DNA of 64,000 nt from Dipylidium caninum (taxonomy: Eukaryota; Platyhelminthes; Cestoda; Cyclophyllidea; Dipylidiidae), in the NCBI GenBank assembly GCA_017562135.1, contig QEYB01000841.1:992001-1056000 (forward strand), in the 5' to 3' direction. Below the pieces are notes generated by a model that saw nothing but the letters and a program-made list of their open reading frames with translations, was not told the DNA's origin and searched no databases. The translations under genes were made by a program, and so were the position numbers. Position 1 is the stretch's first letter. Each line of letters begins with the position of its first letter. Shown here piece by piece: positions 13,401-28,700 of the stretch.

Positions 13401-16026
13401 CTACTTTTATTCATTTTATCAATGTTACCATTTTGATGGTGGTCTCATACCCTCTTGGCAATATTCCTTCATTTGATTCGTCTCCATATTACCACTTGGT
13501 GCAAGTATATGTTTGATAGGTTAAGTTCGTTACGATCTGCGCTTTACACTGCTGGTGATTATATCAGGAAATTGAGTCACTTCAACAAGTGGTTCAGTCA
13601 TTTGTACGTTGAATAATTTCACTGTTGTGTTCTGGTTAAAAAATTGCATCGCGTGTCGAAACGAGGATCTCTCGTTATGCTTCCGCATTCTTATTACGTG
13701 AGGGTCCATCCAATTGTTGAGACGCAAAATTTCGCCGGATCCTTTTTCTTTTGCGATTTTGTCGTATCATATTTGTGATTCTTGAATTTCAACACCTTAT
13801 GTACCCGTAGTTCACTCCTCCATTACTTCTGTGCAAGTACATGACCTAAAATTAATTTTTAAATATTTTTGTTTGGCAAATGAATGATTGCCGATTTTGT
13901 CGTTAACTTCTTCAAAGTACCTAAGCTATAGCTTTTTCTTGTCGTTTAGGCTTCTGCTTCTCATTCAGTAAACAAATTATGTGGTTTTGTTTTCTACTTC
14001 TGTTTTCATCCCACTTTAAAGATTGGAGAACAATACGTGGACTTCAGACCTGTTTTTATTGTATTGTTTCCGAAAAGGCAAGAATGCATCGTAAGTACGT
14101 AAGAAGTCCGCTTGCGGAAGATGGAATGAAGCTTGAAAGAAAGGCAGACGGTTTTGTGGTGATTTTTTACTGAAAAAAAAAGCTCAACGACGAGACCCAC
14201 ATCAAACGGGACCATTGTCGATTCAGATCGTCCGAACACGGAATTTGATGTTGCAGAGAAACTCAGCTGCGAATCGTATAATACATTGAAAGGAAAATTA
14301 AAAAGAGCTTGGCTATGTCACGAAATTCGACCTACGGCTCCTTGACAACCTTGAGGAAATTCATTTGATGCCGGATCGGATGCTGCGAGGATTGACAGGC
14401 AGATGGCTCTGTCTTGATTTGCTGGTTGGTGGTGTATGGCCGTTCTTAGTTGGTGGAGCGATTTGTCTAGTCAATTCCGATAGCGGACGAGTCCCCAACC
14501 TGCTAATTTGCCTGCTTGTCCACTGCTCCTGCTCGGGCGGCACTGGACGAGGTTGCTGCCGTAGGCGAGACGCCTCCTTCCTCCTGCTCCCTACTCTTCC
14601 GCCGCCTTTCCCTCGAGGCTAACTGGTTGACCACATGGCTCGCGGTCTGGTCTTATTGAGGGGTGCAGGTACATCTGGACTGCTGAGTGGACGACGTACG
14701 GACGGGCGTTGGGGTGGTGCGTGAGGCGTTCGGCCGGCCGAGCGTTAGCTTACTTCTTGAAGGGGTAAGCGGGAGAAGCCGCTCGAAATAGGGCAATACA
14801 AGTCTACATTTCGAATCTGCAAGGCAACGAAGTTGATCTTTTCCTGGAAAGGCTAATTACTAACGACGGAAACGCTCAACTGAGCGATGTTGTTCAAGCA
14901 AAGCGACTCAAAAGGATGTCGTTTTTTTACTACGATACTGCAAAGCCTCACATCTGTGGACCCTCACCAAAAGTTGTTGGATCTGCGTTTAGGATGTCTT
15001 GGCACATCCACCATGTAGCCTTGGCACTTCGCCTTCAGACTATCATTCCTTTTGTCGTTCCGTGCAAAAATCCTCAAATGCCAAAATGTTTGATGGCGCT
15101 AATGATGTCAAATCATAGTTGATCCGCTTTTTATAGCCAGGACCGAAAATTTTATGCCTGCCTGAACGATGGCAAAAGGTCATCGACAAAAAAGGACAAC
15201 AGCTAATTGGGTAAAGCTGTATTTTTCGACAAAAGTGCTGAGTTCTCATTCTTTCTTAAAACCCGCAATAACTTAGCGGCAGACCCAATGCATTTTTGAA
15301 TTTATGTGATTGTGCTGGCCTCCCTTTTCCCCTTTATGTCTTCGACTCGACATAATTTCGGCTGTCAACTCGCGGTCCAGTTTACCAGTTGCACCTGTAA
15401 ACCGTCGTGTTTTTTTATCCTCATGATAATCGGCAGTTCTTTCAGTGCGTAGAGGCGGGTTGATGGCCAAATGGCAACGGAGGGAGCCTGTATTTCACCC
15501 ACCTTTACGTGAATGGTGTAGAGCTCTTGTTTCAGGGCAACTTGTGGGAATTCTTGACTCCCATACCCACTTCTGACTTTTAGCCGTCTGCCCACGTAAA
15601 CTCCCGATTTGTGAATTAGTTTTGGGTGCCTGAAGTCAACTCGATCGCAACGGCCTTCACATAATCGGACAGTCTTGACAGCTTCCTTTCACGCTAATTA
15701 GACATTGGACATCTATGAAAGATTTGCGTAGTGTTAGAAAACCCTCCAAATTGTCCCCACGATTTTGAAATACCCTTCGTTTTCTGTGCTAATAGGAGTT
15801 TCATTTCTTCCCCATTATGTCCATATTTTTCACTGTATTTCGGACATTTCTTCGGGTGTCTGGTCCAACTTTTGTCCTTGCCTTGTAGCATCACTGTCGA
15901 AATTGCGGCCTCATCTTCTGCCACGAATGCTCCGCCTTCAAGATGTCTCTTCCGAGCTCTTCCAGACCAGTTCGTGTCTGCGAAACCTGCCACAATCAGT
16001 TGATCCATCGTTACTCTGCTCGGTGA
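10430..16026 (+). CDS. RUFY: RUN and FYVE domain-containing protein (RUFY family), 12 exons, about 612 aa
   Basis: Endosomal adaptor family: the RUN domain binds small GTPase systems, a long coiled coil follows, and a C-terminal FYVE zinc finger binds PI3P. Exons: 10430-10786, 10822-11064, 11102-11198, 11225-11288, 11326-11476, 11514-11631, 11698-11772, 11807-11867, 11930-12028, 12064-12280, 13154-13375, 15889-16026. The first two encode the RUN domain, including [16 protein letters not shown]. The middle is heptad-rich. The FYVE finger begins W-x-D with CTLC, then RRK and, after a 2.5-kb intron, HHCRNCG, FCHEC and VCETCHNQL. Start ATG 10430 gives MEIERGN, like the usual RUFY RUN opening. All phases close only if one base is removed from each of three A runs (11599-11601, 11857-11861, 11982-11988). 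The 11199-11224 intron (26 nt) is the least certain junction. The last intron houses a dead mariner. Confidence 0.88.
14189..15290 (+). mobile_element. Decayed mariner-family transposon remnant
   Basis: Pieces of a mariner transposase run in order on the + strand. Around 14195-14365 are [24 protein letters not shown] and a shifted [12 protein letters not shown], matching the helix-turn-helix and W-V-P-H-E-L region. At 14806-14880 are [14 protein letters not shown], the first catalytic Asp region, and at 14927-14990 YYDTAKPH, the second Asp motif. At 15009-15212 are TSPSDYHSF (third-Asp region) and [10 protein letters not shown]. There are in-frame stops, frame changes and a deletion between the first two Asp motifs, so it cannot encode transposase. 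ACTTAGCGGCAGACCCAATG at 15271-15290 looks like a right terminal inverted repeat. No left end was found. It sits inside the last RUFY intron and is split by an 18S rDNA fragment. Confidence 0.85.
14371..14805 (+). pseudogene. 18S rRNA gene fragment (V6-V7 region) inserted in the mariner
   Basis: GGATTGACAGGCAGATGGCT, TATGGCCGTTCTTAGTTGGT, GGAGCGATTTGTCT and AATTCCGATAGCGGACGAG are the conserved small-subunit rRNA core 3' of the GGATTGACAG motif. A long GC-rich variable block (V7) follows, then TTACTTCTTGAAGGGGTAAG, CCGCTCGAAAT and GGGCAATACAAGTCT, matching conserved 18S downstream of V7. The fragment has scattered mismatches to the universal core, so it is a relic. It lacks both ends of an 18S gene. 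It lies exactly between two consecutive transposase segments. No poly(A) tail or target duplication is visible. rRNA identity is strong; how it arrived is unknown. Confidence 0.85.
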
Positions 16027-19000
16027 TGGCAGCTCTCCTCCTACTCCTCTCTCTCTTATCACTCGCCAATTTATTTTTACAGACGTACACCCCCCAGAGA
16101 GTGTATTTTCATGCGATTTGATAAGACCCGACGTTTTAATCTACCTTCCCCCTCTCCTCCCACAATTGTTGGTCCAATTTACTTTCAAAACACTCATTTT
16201 CAATCACAGAACCGAGGGGGCTGTGACATCTCAAGATGTTATGGGCTCGCTTGACCGGCCCCACCGCTGGTCGTTACTCGCTTTTCACAGCATTATTTAC
16301 TTCCCAGGTGCTCCAACTTCCAACGGACGTTGGATAACAACTAGACGACTCTCTTCCTTCACTACTAAGTGCTAAACAGTGCGAAACGTCCAATTCACAA
16401 TCCAACTTATTGGCGAAGAAATAGTTACAGGGAAGTGTCAGGAGCTCAGACAGCTCTGTTCAGCCTTGGGTACGTGGGCGATGTAGAACGACAAAAGTGG
16501 TTGTTACTGCTTCACTGAGATCCTCTCAGAGTTGAAATTACGTGCTGTTTGAGCACGTAATTTAATCGTTGCCGTGCATACTTTTTCCCACTACGCACTA
16601 TGTACGTCTGAAAGAAAAATAAACGTTTCCAGCAGCCGGAAATGGATCGGGCGGTGGAGTAGGTGTGCATGCAACGGAGATATAAAACTAAAGTCATACA
16701 GAATCCAGGGCATTTTAAGGCTCTGTTAAGAAAAAGTAATAATCGAGAATAGGTGATTGATAATACACTACCGAATATCGTCACAGCAGAAAGAACTTTA
16801 AACTTGCCCTAATCTGAGTGTATGCATAAATTGCCATTGTTCATAATCTATCATTAAAAAATAATTTCGCAGACGAAAACCGCCTAAGCCTCTTCTGTGT
16901 TTCACAAGTCCTTTTGGCTCTATGGTGCGCATCCGGTTAATGTAAAGTGACGCTCCGTGTGCGCATGTTTCAATAGCCGGTCTTCGAAACGCACCATCAA
17001 CACAATCGTAAAACAAACAAAATTAGATGCAAAGACCGCTCATGTCATCCTGTCCATTATGCCCTATTTTTCGTCCAACCCGTTGCAAATTCACTAAATA
17101 CACTCTTAATAATAAATCGAGAAATGCGGAAATGCGTCAACAATAGGCAGTTTCCCTTCTTCACAGTAAATACATTTAAAGTCGAATTGGCCAGTCAGAT
17201 GTGAAATGGCGGGTACCTTTAAGCCTAAATATCTTACATCAGCGCGTTTGCAGGGGACGGGCGAAACTACTTTCCACTGATGGGGCCTGGAATGTAAAAA
17301 TGTAAATGTGCGATTGGGACCTCTCGCTCTCCCAGCCATTATCTACGTTAGCAATAAATCCTACATTACTCCCTCTCTTCTGCGACCAATGTTTACCTTT
17401 GAGGCCATGAATGACTTTGTGAATGGTTTATAATAGAAAGTGACATTGGGGTGGACAAAAGCCTTTTTTTGGAAGATCCATGCACGACCTTGGAAACGGT
17501 AGAGCATTAGCAGTGTACTTTCGTTTGACACATGCTTGGCAGTTGAATTAGCTTCGGTTTCCATAGCCCGCAATCAACCGTCTGGTGAGGGTGTTGATTT
17601 TACGGTGGGTCGGGCCAAAAATAGCCTAAGAAGTGGATCCATTATTGTGGTGCGTTGAGCGACTTGTTTACGGTATTCAAAGGTGCTTGGGTTTTTAGTT
17701 CACTCGTTCCCCAGTCGAGGACCGTTATTCTTACTTGGCCTGGATATTTAGGTGATTATTAATAAGAATGTGCTTCCAGGTAAACAAATCCGAACCAAAT
17801 ATGGGACTACTTACGAAAATGGATTTATCTAAAAACAAATTTTGCCGTAGCAGTGGGCTTTGTGTCATCCCTCGATATACGACATCCAAAACAATTTCAT
17901 ATTTGAATTTAAACTGACTAGATGTCTTGATTTAATTTTTTTCTCTCAGACGGTATTGTAATGTTTTCACATACAAAAATAAATATTCCCAACTCGTTTT
18001 TTTCATATTTACAGGCCGACCTTCATGTAATCAGCCGCAAACTTGTGGTTGTGAACACCATTTTTGAATGAAGTTGATGATGCGAACCAACGATCTCCGG
18101 TGGAGATCACTGCTGGGCATTATGAGTAACTGCGTTCCTATCTTATCAGTAGCTTGATTTTTTATACTGATGGTCCTAAGCCCGTAAAACTTCTTTCTTT
18201 TGTGGAGTTAATCCTAAAAGATCGTGTCTATTTTCAATAGAAACAAAGATGTCGTTCGGCGTGCTTCAAGCTGGTACTTCGTCGTGTTTGACAAGTACTC
18301 ATTTTCGTCGAGAAAATTCTTGCCCTAAGGTGACATAATTTACCACAAAGATGTGCCGCTTAATATTTTTACTACTTAATTACTATTCAGTAATAAATAA
18401 TTTATCCAAGCGAGGTTGATTTGGCGGAATGCCAAACGCCCCCCGTTGCGGAGGTGATAGCAAGACGACGTGGAATGGAGCCTGTTCAGCCATAGATCAT
18501 AATAAAGTTAAAACAGATGCACCGCACATGCCTTAAAGTACTTTGAAAATGTCCGTGGTGCGGAACCACAATTCTCAAGATTACCACAAACAGTTTAAGT
18601 TCTGGTATAACTGAGTGTTATTATTTACTCGAAACAGAGGCTCGATGTCAACGGTAACCTAGTGAATGTTTGAATTTATTCCCAACACTAGACGGTTTCC
18701 GCTTTGTTCACCACTCGGAAGGAAGACGAAGGCGAATAGTAGCCCTTGATGTCCTAATGGGTATGGGAAATTATGTCGAATATGACATAGTGTAGGGTTC
18801 CACACCCTTTTTATGACAGTTAAAAACAAGCAGTTGGTGTTGTCAAATGCATGTCTTTGGTTATGTCGAGGACACGGGAAAAGGGTGTCTTGGTGACTGC
18901 CAGCTTTTCGCACTAAAGAGCCGTAAACGCTCATAGTGACTGGGAATCATCCCCGTAAGCCACATTTTAGTTTGTTCATATATAATTCTCTTCGCTACAC

Positions 19001-19753
19001 TCTGGCTTCCAAATTCACATAGTTACGTCCCATCCAAATCAGTGAGAATTATGCGACATAAAGAAAGCAGTGGAATTCGGTCTTGAGAGTAAAAAAGTTG
19101 ATCATCAATGCTCTGCAGGAATTCCATCTAACGAGTTATTACATTCGTGCCCTTTAACTGTTTTTGTTTACCTGGAAGGGCCGATCTAGTTACCGACTGT
19201 CCCGGGCAGTAATAAAACACGGACCGACAGGCTGATGCGTGGAAAATTTTCATCCACTGGACCCATAAGCATCAACTTCGAGATGGAGTAACGGTGTCTG
19301 CGTGTTTTTGCTTGATTCTCGAAATCGAACTAATGCCCATCAAGTGAAATAGGTGAAGGTTGTCATCTTTTCAATGAACCGGTTTTAGGAATTTTTGATT
19401 CACCACAAGTTAGGTGAATGCAGGCGCAGAGGCAGACCGTCCTATTTATGGGTGATCCCGGTAGAATCATTCCTTCGCGAGGCGTAGTCGTCTGCCCATC
19501 CACACACGATAACCACGCGCAAAAAATGCCAATTTCGTGTGGGTGTTCCTGCGTGTGTGTGTGTGTGCTACAAATTGCCAACATTTTGGCAGTTTAATCG
19601 ATTTCCACTGACTTCCATCGCATTGGCCGAAGACAGCACTTCCCACCGGTGATTGGACAGACAGAGACACACACGCACTTCACACGCAGGCATCCAGTGC
19701 GCCCCAGAAGCGACGACGGGCCAATTTGCCCTCACTTACAAGAACCCGAGACC
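16027..19753. other. Intergenic region between the RUFY-like and calponin-family genes
   Basis: No supported coding region. An AATAAA near 16616 could end the RUFY-like transcript, though it is about 590 nt past the stop. A (GT)n run lies at 19553-19567. An inverted CCAAT box (GATTGG) about 100 bp before ATG 19754 may belong to the next gene's promoter; no TATA box is obvious. Confidence 0.4.
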
Positions 19754-22403
<2,650 letters not shown>

Positions 22404-22591
22404 GTTCGCAGCTCCTCTCGCTCCGCCCACCTCGTCTTCCTGTTTAGTCATACACTGGGAAAATCCCATGCCGTCGTCCACCCCTTCATTTTCGTCGTTA
22501 TTTCAGTTTGTCCCAACGCGTCTGTACTAATCTTCGCCTTTAATGCACCTTCCTCGCTTGTTTCTCCCTCGAAGCACAAAACCTAGCTTGC

Positions 22592-22616
22592 GGTGGGGGG
22601 GAGAGGGTGGGGGAGG
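22592..22616 (+). repeat. G-run tract able to form a G-quadruplex
   Basis: Four runs of three or more G separated by one to three bases (GGGGGGG, GGG, GGGGG, GGG) in the probable 3' UTR of the calponin-family gene, about 190 nt after its stop. Folding is inferred from base pattern only. Confidence 0.5.
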
Positions 22617-22988
22617 GAGCGAAGTCATGTCACCACTCACCACGTCGCAGAAGTTAATGCCTAACAAGACAATGTGCCGTCTGGCAAGGGAGAGGTTCTG
22701 CGGAAAGAGTCCCAGCTAGGGGAAGGGGATGTGTGAATTTGTTCGACTACGAAATAAGCACGAGTTGAGGCGATGAGCTACGTCGCATGAACCCTCCAAG
22801 GCATTAAAGAAGGCTCAAAGGTGTACACAAAGGCAAATGCAGATCTGAAATAGTCACACTCGGCCCTACAACCAAACCAATTTTAAATTTAGCCCCCTTT
22901 TTAAGTGGTTACTTTCTTCTTTGGTGTTCTACTGTTTTTTACGTCATCTTAGGCTTGTTGTAAGATACCAAAATGAGAAGAAAAAGTG

Positions 22989-22994
22989 AATAAA
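22989..22994 (+). terminator. Poly(A) signal AATAAA
   Basis: First canonical AATAAA after the calponin-family stop codon, about 590 nt downstream. Plausible end of that transcript; a closer non-canonical signal cannot be excluded. Confidence 0.4.
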
Positions 22995-24770
22995 ATGGAC
23001 TGAGAAGTAAGGGCCACTTCGAGGCTTCTATAAAATAGGCACTTTGTCGGTGACATGACCCTCCCAACCGCCTCTCAGTGTTTTAGGACTGTGGGCCACA
23101 TCTTGCAGCAGAAGAACGTTGCACCTAAAGGTTTCCCCTCACAGTGTGACATTTATTTTCATGGGCGCGGATTCATTCGCCTCTGTCACTTACTTGCCAA
23201 GCGCTCCATTGGCCAACTGCGCCGGCATTGCAGAGGCCCAAGGCGCTGTCCGAGTACACCCGCTCTCTTTGTGTCCGGCGGTATTGTTTGAAAGATGATT
23301 TGAGGTGGCAGTTGAAGACATGTTCAGTCCCAACAGAGGCGGAGCCTGACTCGCTGGTATCCAAATGACAACTTCAAATGGAAAGGATCTTCGTTTATAT
23401 TCCCAGAGGAATTTACTCAGACGCTCAAAGACGTTGTGTATTTATCCAATGGCAATTTCCGACATGTTTAAGCAAGCATTTCAGCGAAAAGCCACCGTTC
23501 TGGTCTTTATTTCATCCCCGACCTCGTCACAGAGATGTCGGCAGATATCGTGGCGGTTCGGCTGGTGTCGCTGCACGACAAAAGTGAACTCTGATAATAT
23601 TATAAGCATAAAAAAGGGATTCGAAAAAATTTATATATCAGTGCTTAAAAAGGCAAGTCATTCACAATGTTGTGAGGAGTTGAAGACAACATTCTGGCCT
23701 CAAGATGCTCTCACTTGAGAGGTCCTTCTACCGCCATAGAACCATTTCCAACTAGGAGTTTAACTTCACGAAAGATTAGAGTTTGGAGGTCAACCTTCAT
23801 ACCTAAAGGCTGGAAAAATTTTAAAGAAGAACGGGCTCGCCGATGCTGCCTCTTAACTGGCGTAAAATGATGCCCCAGAACACTTGGGAACAAAGTAAAG
23901 CACAAAAATATAAGAACGATGTATGAACTAGAAACGTTTGGGGATTCGGGGCGGAATATTCTATTTCTCGTCAAAGCACAAAAGGCTCCAAGTTCCAGTC
24001 TTTCGGCGAGACAGACTGAAGTGTTACCTGTCTAATTATTGTTTTCCTTCCCGAAAACGAAAGAACCTGGTGCATTCTAGTGCTTCCGCAGTTCTGGGCA
24101 AATACTTCGAAGAAAGGTCTCTTAGCACAAAATGATTCGCTTCATAGGACAGTGTAAGCCATTTTGATTGCTTGATACCAGATTTCAATCGCCTATTCCG
24201 TGTTTGACGGAGAGAGGAAAAAGGATTCGCCGATCCGGTGTGACGTAGCAGATAACCCCCCATGTTCAGACCCACAATTTCGAATGTTTTCTTCGAAAGA
24301 AAGGCAACCACGGAAGATAACTCGACGAGGCGCCGACAAATGAAAGGATTGACTTCCTGGTGGATGACTGCTTCAGTCCTCCTGCACATTCCACTTCACT
24401 TCTTGGTTGATTTAAGTCGTCGGGAGAAGGTTTGCAAAGGACACCTTCGTCGATTTAACGAGGCAGACTAAACGCCCTGGTGGCCTTATTGAGGGGTTAA
24501 TTACGGTATTCCACCTCCTGTATTAGGGAATCGCTCGGATTTGTGATAGATTACACTTCATTACACTTGCTTTCATCATATGAGGCCTGACAGACGAAAC
24601 ATGGTGAGAAAATAAGATCACCTTGGTGGAGATAATACAGGAAGATCCCTACTATCCCGCAAATTTAAATTGCTGAAAGCACAGCGTATTAAAATGGCAA
24701 ACATTAACAAAAAGTGGTCCCAACACTACATTAAAACTCTCCACAAGTCTGAATAAAAGGCGTTCAGCGC

Positions 24771-24836
24771 AACAGTGGGCATACTTTCTTAGGCGTTCAT
24801 TAAAACAGTGGGCATACTTTCTTAGGCGTTCATTAA
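24771..24836. repeat. Exact 33-bp tandem duplication
   Basis: Two adjacent identical 33-bp units, each starting AACAGTGGGC and ending GTTCATTAA. The unit length is a multiple of three, but no gene is supported here. It looks like a recent replication-slippage duplication. Confidence 0.9.
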
Positions 24837-25786
24837 AACTGATGATAAAGGCGTTTATTTCTACAAATGGTGAGAGCATTCTCGTCTGTCTCATCCTGTA
24901 TTCCCGTTTAGTTACATGGTAGAAAAATTTAACTCGCAGTGAAAAATACGACCTTCCTGCAAGAATTACTTACTTGGGCTACAGAATCCAACTTCATATC
25001 TCCTTCGATCCTCCTCTTAGCTCCCTCATGCGGTACTTTCTTGGGCTTCTTTCGACTTCTGAAGTTACCTCCGAAGGTTAATTCGAAGAAGTGGCTTAGA
25101 GGAGAATGACGGTGATGGTTTCTAGCATCAGGTGTTTCAATAATGTAACGCTACCTCCGCGATACTTTGTTCTGAGCAGCTGGACAGAGGCCAAAGAGCA
25201 ACTCCAGAGGTTGCCTGAATGATAACAGTGGACCGCCAACGCCCTGAAGTCCACTGCAATCAGTGGGCTTCCAAAATGGGGCTTTCTGCTAAGTCATTTA
25301 GCTTGTCTGTATTAATTTCTGGCAGAGATAAATTGCCTACCCCACCGTAGTGATTAAACTGTCGATAAGACATTCTCTTAATGATAAAGCAAACAATTCT
25401 TAGGACTGTGGGGGAAATATTTAGCAGGGCTCTGTGAACAATTGTGGATTTTTCAATTTTCAACTAACACCTAAAGGAGCGACCAAGTGACGAAGGCTAA
25501 TCCGGTTAACATTTCATGGATCAGAGCATTTAACGCCCACATCATTGGTGATTAGACTTTCCTCGAGACTTTTCCAACAGATAACACAGCAAACCAAAAC
25601 GGTGAAACAATAGCCTGAGTGAAGTGTTTAACAGGCTTGCATATGACAGTAAGAATTTAAGGAGATAGTAATGCAAGTAAAAGGCCACAAGCGGCCCCTT
25701 CCGATATGACTTGACTACTTGGAGAGGAGCGAAAACCATGAAAATAGTGCGACGTATTAAATGCATGTGTAGCATAGTCAAGGGGG

Positions 25787-28700
25787 TTAAATCTCCATTA
25801 GGAGGTCCCTAATGGTTGAGTCAAAGCCAAAGGTAGGCTGGTTAAGCATTTCCGTGACAACATTAGCAAGGCCGTCTCGAAATGCCGATTCGTCCTCGTC
25901 TTCCTCCTCATCACCGCCACCCTCCGAGTGGGACAGTGCCTCTGAGAGCGCAGTCTCCAGACCGGCTCGTAGCCGCTCTGCTACCACCACCGGTCCCAGA
26001 GACTCCACTCCGGACTAAAGAGAAAACGGACAAATAGGGACTTTTTAATATTAGAGGGAAGATACACTCGTCCTTTCCCGGCTAATTGGGGGAGAGTATA
26101 AGGGGGCGGCCACGAAACACGACTAAAACAAGGTAGAGTTAAGGGGAAGAGAGGCTTTAACGATATAATATTAAAAATAAGCCTCGGTAGACCGTAGTAT
26201 TTTATTAAAATCGCCTACTTCGGCTCCAAAAAAATACTGAGGAGAGAATTTCAAGCTTTCATAATTACCCTCAAGGGACCATGCGTTTAGATCCGGAAGA
26301 TGTTCAAGCAAAATTACAAAACTATTTAGATTAGCCACGTGGGATATGTAGACGAAATAAGAGTCGCATATTTAAAAGAAAAATGGAAAATTGAAGACCA
26401 CGAATTAATCGTGGAGCATACACTCGAGTGTCAAATTGGTTTTTCACATGTTAGGGCTAAACCCTGTGCCATAAATGGTGAAATAAGCAGGAAATGTTGA
26501 TCTTCTGAGGAGACAGTCCTTGTAAGCATTCGGGGACAGAGAATGAATTTTAATGGTTTTCAAACAACAGATGTGCGACTAAAACCCATAAAAATAAGGA
26601 ATTGCTATAATCTCTAGTGGTGTACCGTAGATACTAAGGATGATGGGCCAGAAGTAAATGCATAGAAGAACTGCTTCAAGTCACTGTGTAATATTTGACT
26701 ACGTGACAGTTCTACCATACTACAAAGGGCGATTTTTGGTTCCGTAAAATCTTTCCTACGAAAAAGAGACATGCCTGTATGGAATTCGCCCTGTTTCCCC
26801 TAGTTCACAACTTTTCTTACGAACCCAACGTGGAGCCAGTTCGGAAACCACAGTTGGTTTAATCAGCTGTGAGGTGATTAAACCAGAAGAGTGTAGAAAA
26901 ACAAAATCCGTTTATTTTTAAAAGACGAAATTGTTTGAAATAAAAAATGAACTGCTATTTAATATCTGAGCAAGATAACATCTGATGGAGTAGCACGAGA
27001 GTCACGGCAGAAGTATGGAAGTTTAAATTTGAGAAACTCATAAATATGAACAACCTCGTACTCATATTTATGTCATTCCTTGGAAGAACAACTAAATTCA
27101 AGTTGGGTAAGGCATCAAAACAAATGGTGCCTAAACGTGATGGATTTTATAGAAAAGAAAGGGTAAACAGACAAAGGTAGCAGCCGAAGAATGAATAAGT
27201 GATGAACAGAATAAGATGCAGAGATTATGAATATATAGAGATTAGAAAAAGGGCTAACCTGACATTCTTGGGACGAAGATTGCGGGGCGTCAACATCTAT
27301 GGACTGCCCAAGACGAACCCAAAGGGATTCCACCCTCTCCTCGCGCGCCGAGGCGATCTCCGCCTCCTTCACCAGGTCCGCCGGCAGACCGGTCGATCGA
27401 GCAACCTGCAGGCCGTAGCTCTGGTCGCAGATGCCTTCCAACCATATTATGAAATTAAGGAAAATTGAAGTGAACTAATGTGAAGTAAAAAGGAGATTGA
27501 ATCCACTCCTCACCCTTCATGGGCGGTTACAGTGAAAAATGCACACCGCATCAGGGTTGAGAAGAATGAGCGCTCATGTTTACTTCCAAAACTTTCATTT
27601 TGAAAAGTTCTTCATGGCTCTCTCCCGAATTAAATACCAAAATCGAATTGTCAGGAAAATGTTAGGAACTTCGAGACTATCACGAAACGCATTACCTGGT
27701 TCTGCATCCAAACACGAGGGGATGGTTTACAATAAATTGCTCTCTGCTTAAGGTAAGATCATTTTGCAGACAGGTCAGATGGTTGCAATGCTGTGAACAG
27801 ACTCCAAAACTCTGTACTGTACCAATATTGAGGAGGAAGAGGGGACGAGTTTGGGGAAAAAAGGACAATATGCTGCATTACCCGTTACGGATCGCTCTAC
27901 TGACCTCATCTGAATGATCAACGATAGGGAAAGGAAGAGGGAGAAGTCTCTTTCGGGGACTCCTTCGGGGCCAGATACTGAAGAAAAATGGCAAGTCTAA
28001 AGTATTTGCACTAAAAATGAATGAAAAGATATTCTAAAACTGCAAGAGAAAGTGGTAATGGAGTTGACAGAAGCATAATGGGTTGCGCATTTCGACGTAG
28101 AAAGTTTTTTTATTTTTCACATGAGCAAAAGGATAGCGCTTCCCTGTTGTTATTAAACATACGGGAAATAATAGATTGAAAGTGGTAAAAGCAATCACAG
28201 CACGAATTACCGGGCTCCACTTTGTAAAGCATGACTACTTCAGGGTCAGATTTCCAAGCAGAAAGAGGAGAGAGTTGATGGACTTCAGCGGAGACGCGAT
28301 AGTTGGCCACAAGTCCTGGTAAGAGGTTAGCAAGAGAGGTAAGCTCATGGAAGTGGGTGGCGAAGAGACTGAAGCAGCCCACGTTGCATGCAAGGTGAGC
28401 TGAGATGGCCCAGGCAAGTCCGAAGCCGTCGTAAGTCGAGGTGCCCCGGCCTAACTCGTCCACTATCACTAGGGAGTCGCGTGTCGCCAGCTGTCGGTAG
28501 CGCATAGGACACACAAGACGAGAAGGTGAATGAGACCTGTTTTGGAGTAGGTACTAGTTCAAATGTGACCACGACGAGTGTATTATAGCCTTTAGCTTCA
28601 AGTGGGTAGAGTTCACCAAAAACGCCTTCCTTAATAGTCAACTTTAAACGCCTAGAGCATTGGTCTGTAATTAATAATCGCAAGTTTTAATTGGTGAAAG

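Larger units (their letters stand above)
22404..25786. other. 3' flank of the calponin-family gene and convergent intergenic region
   Basis: No supported gene. It begins with the 3' untranslated region of the calponin-family gene and ends at the MSH2 stop codon on the other strand. It contains a G-rich tract (22592-22616), a poly(A) signal (22989-22994) and a 33-bp tandem duplication (24771-24836). Remaining frames look random. Confidence 0.45.

Noticed and set aside
14205..14225. HCR-like frame first considered as the second half of the FYVE finger
   Set aside because: The surrounding sequence is mariner transposase in another frame, and the true HHCRNCG exon was found at 15889.
15365..15595. 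76-residue minus-strand frame inside the last RUFY intron
   Set aside because: Considered as a retrotransposon fragment, but no reverse transcriptase, protease or integrase motif is visible.
24771..24836. Direct repeats as a CRISPR-like array
   Set aside because: Only two units with no spacer between them, in a eukaryotic genome. It is a simple tandem duplication.
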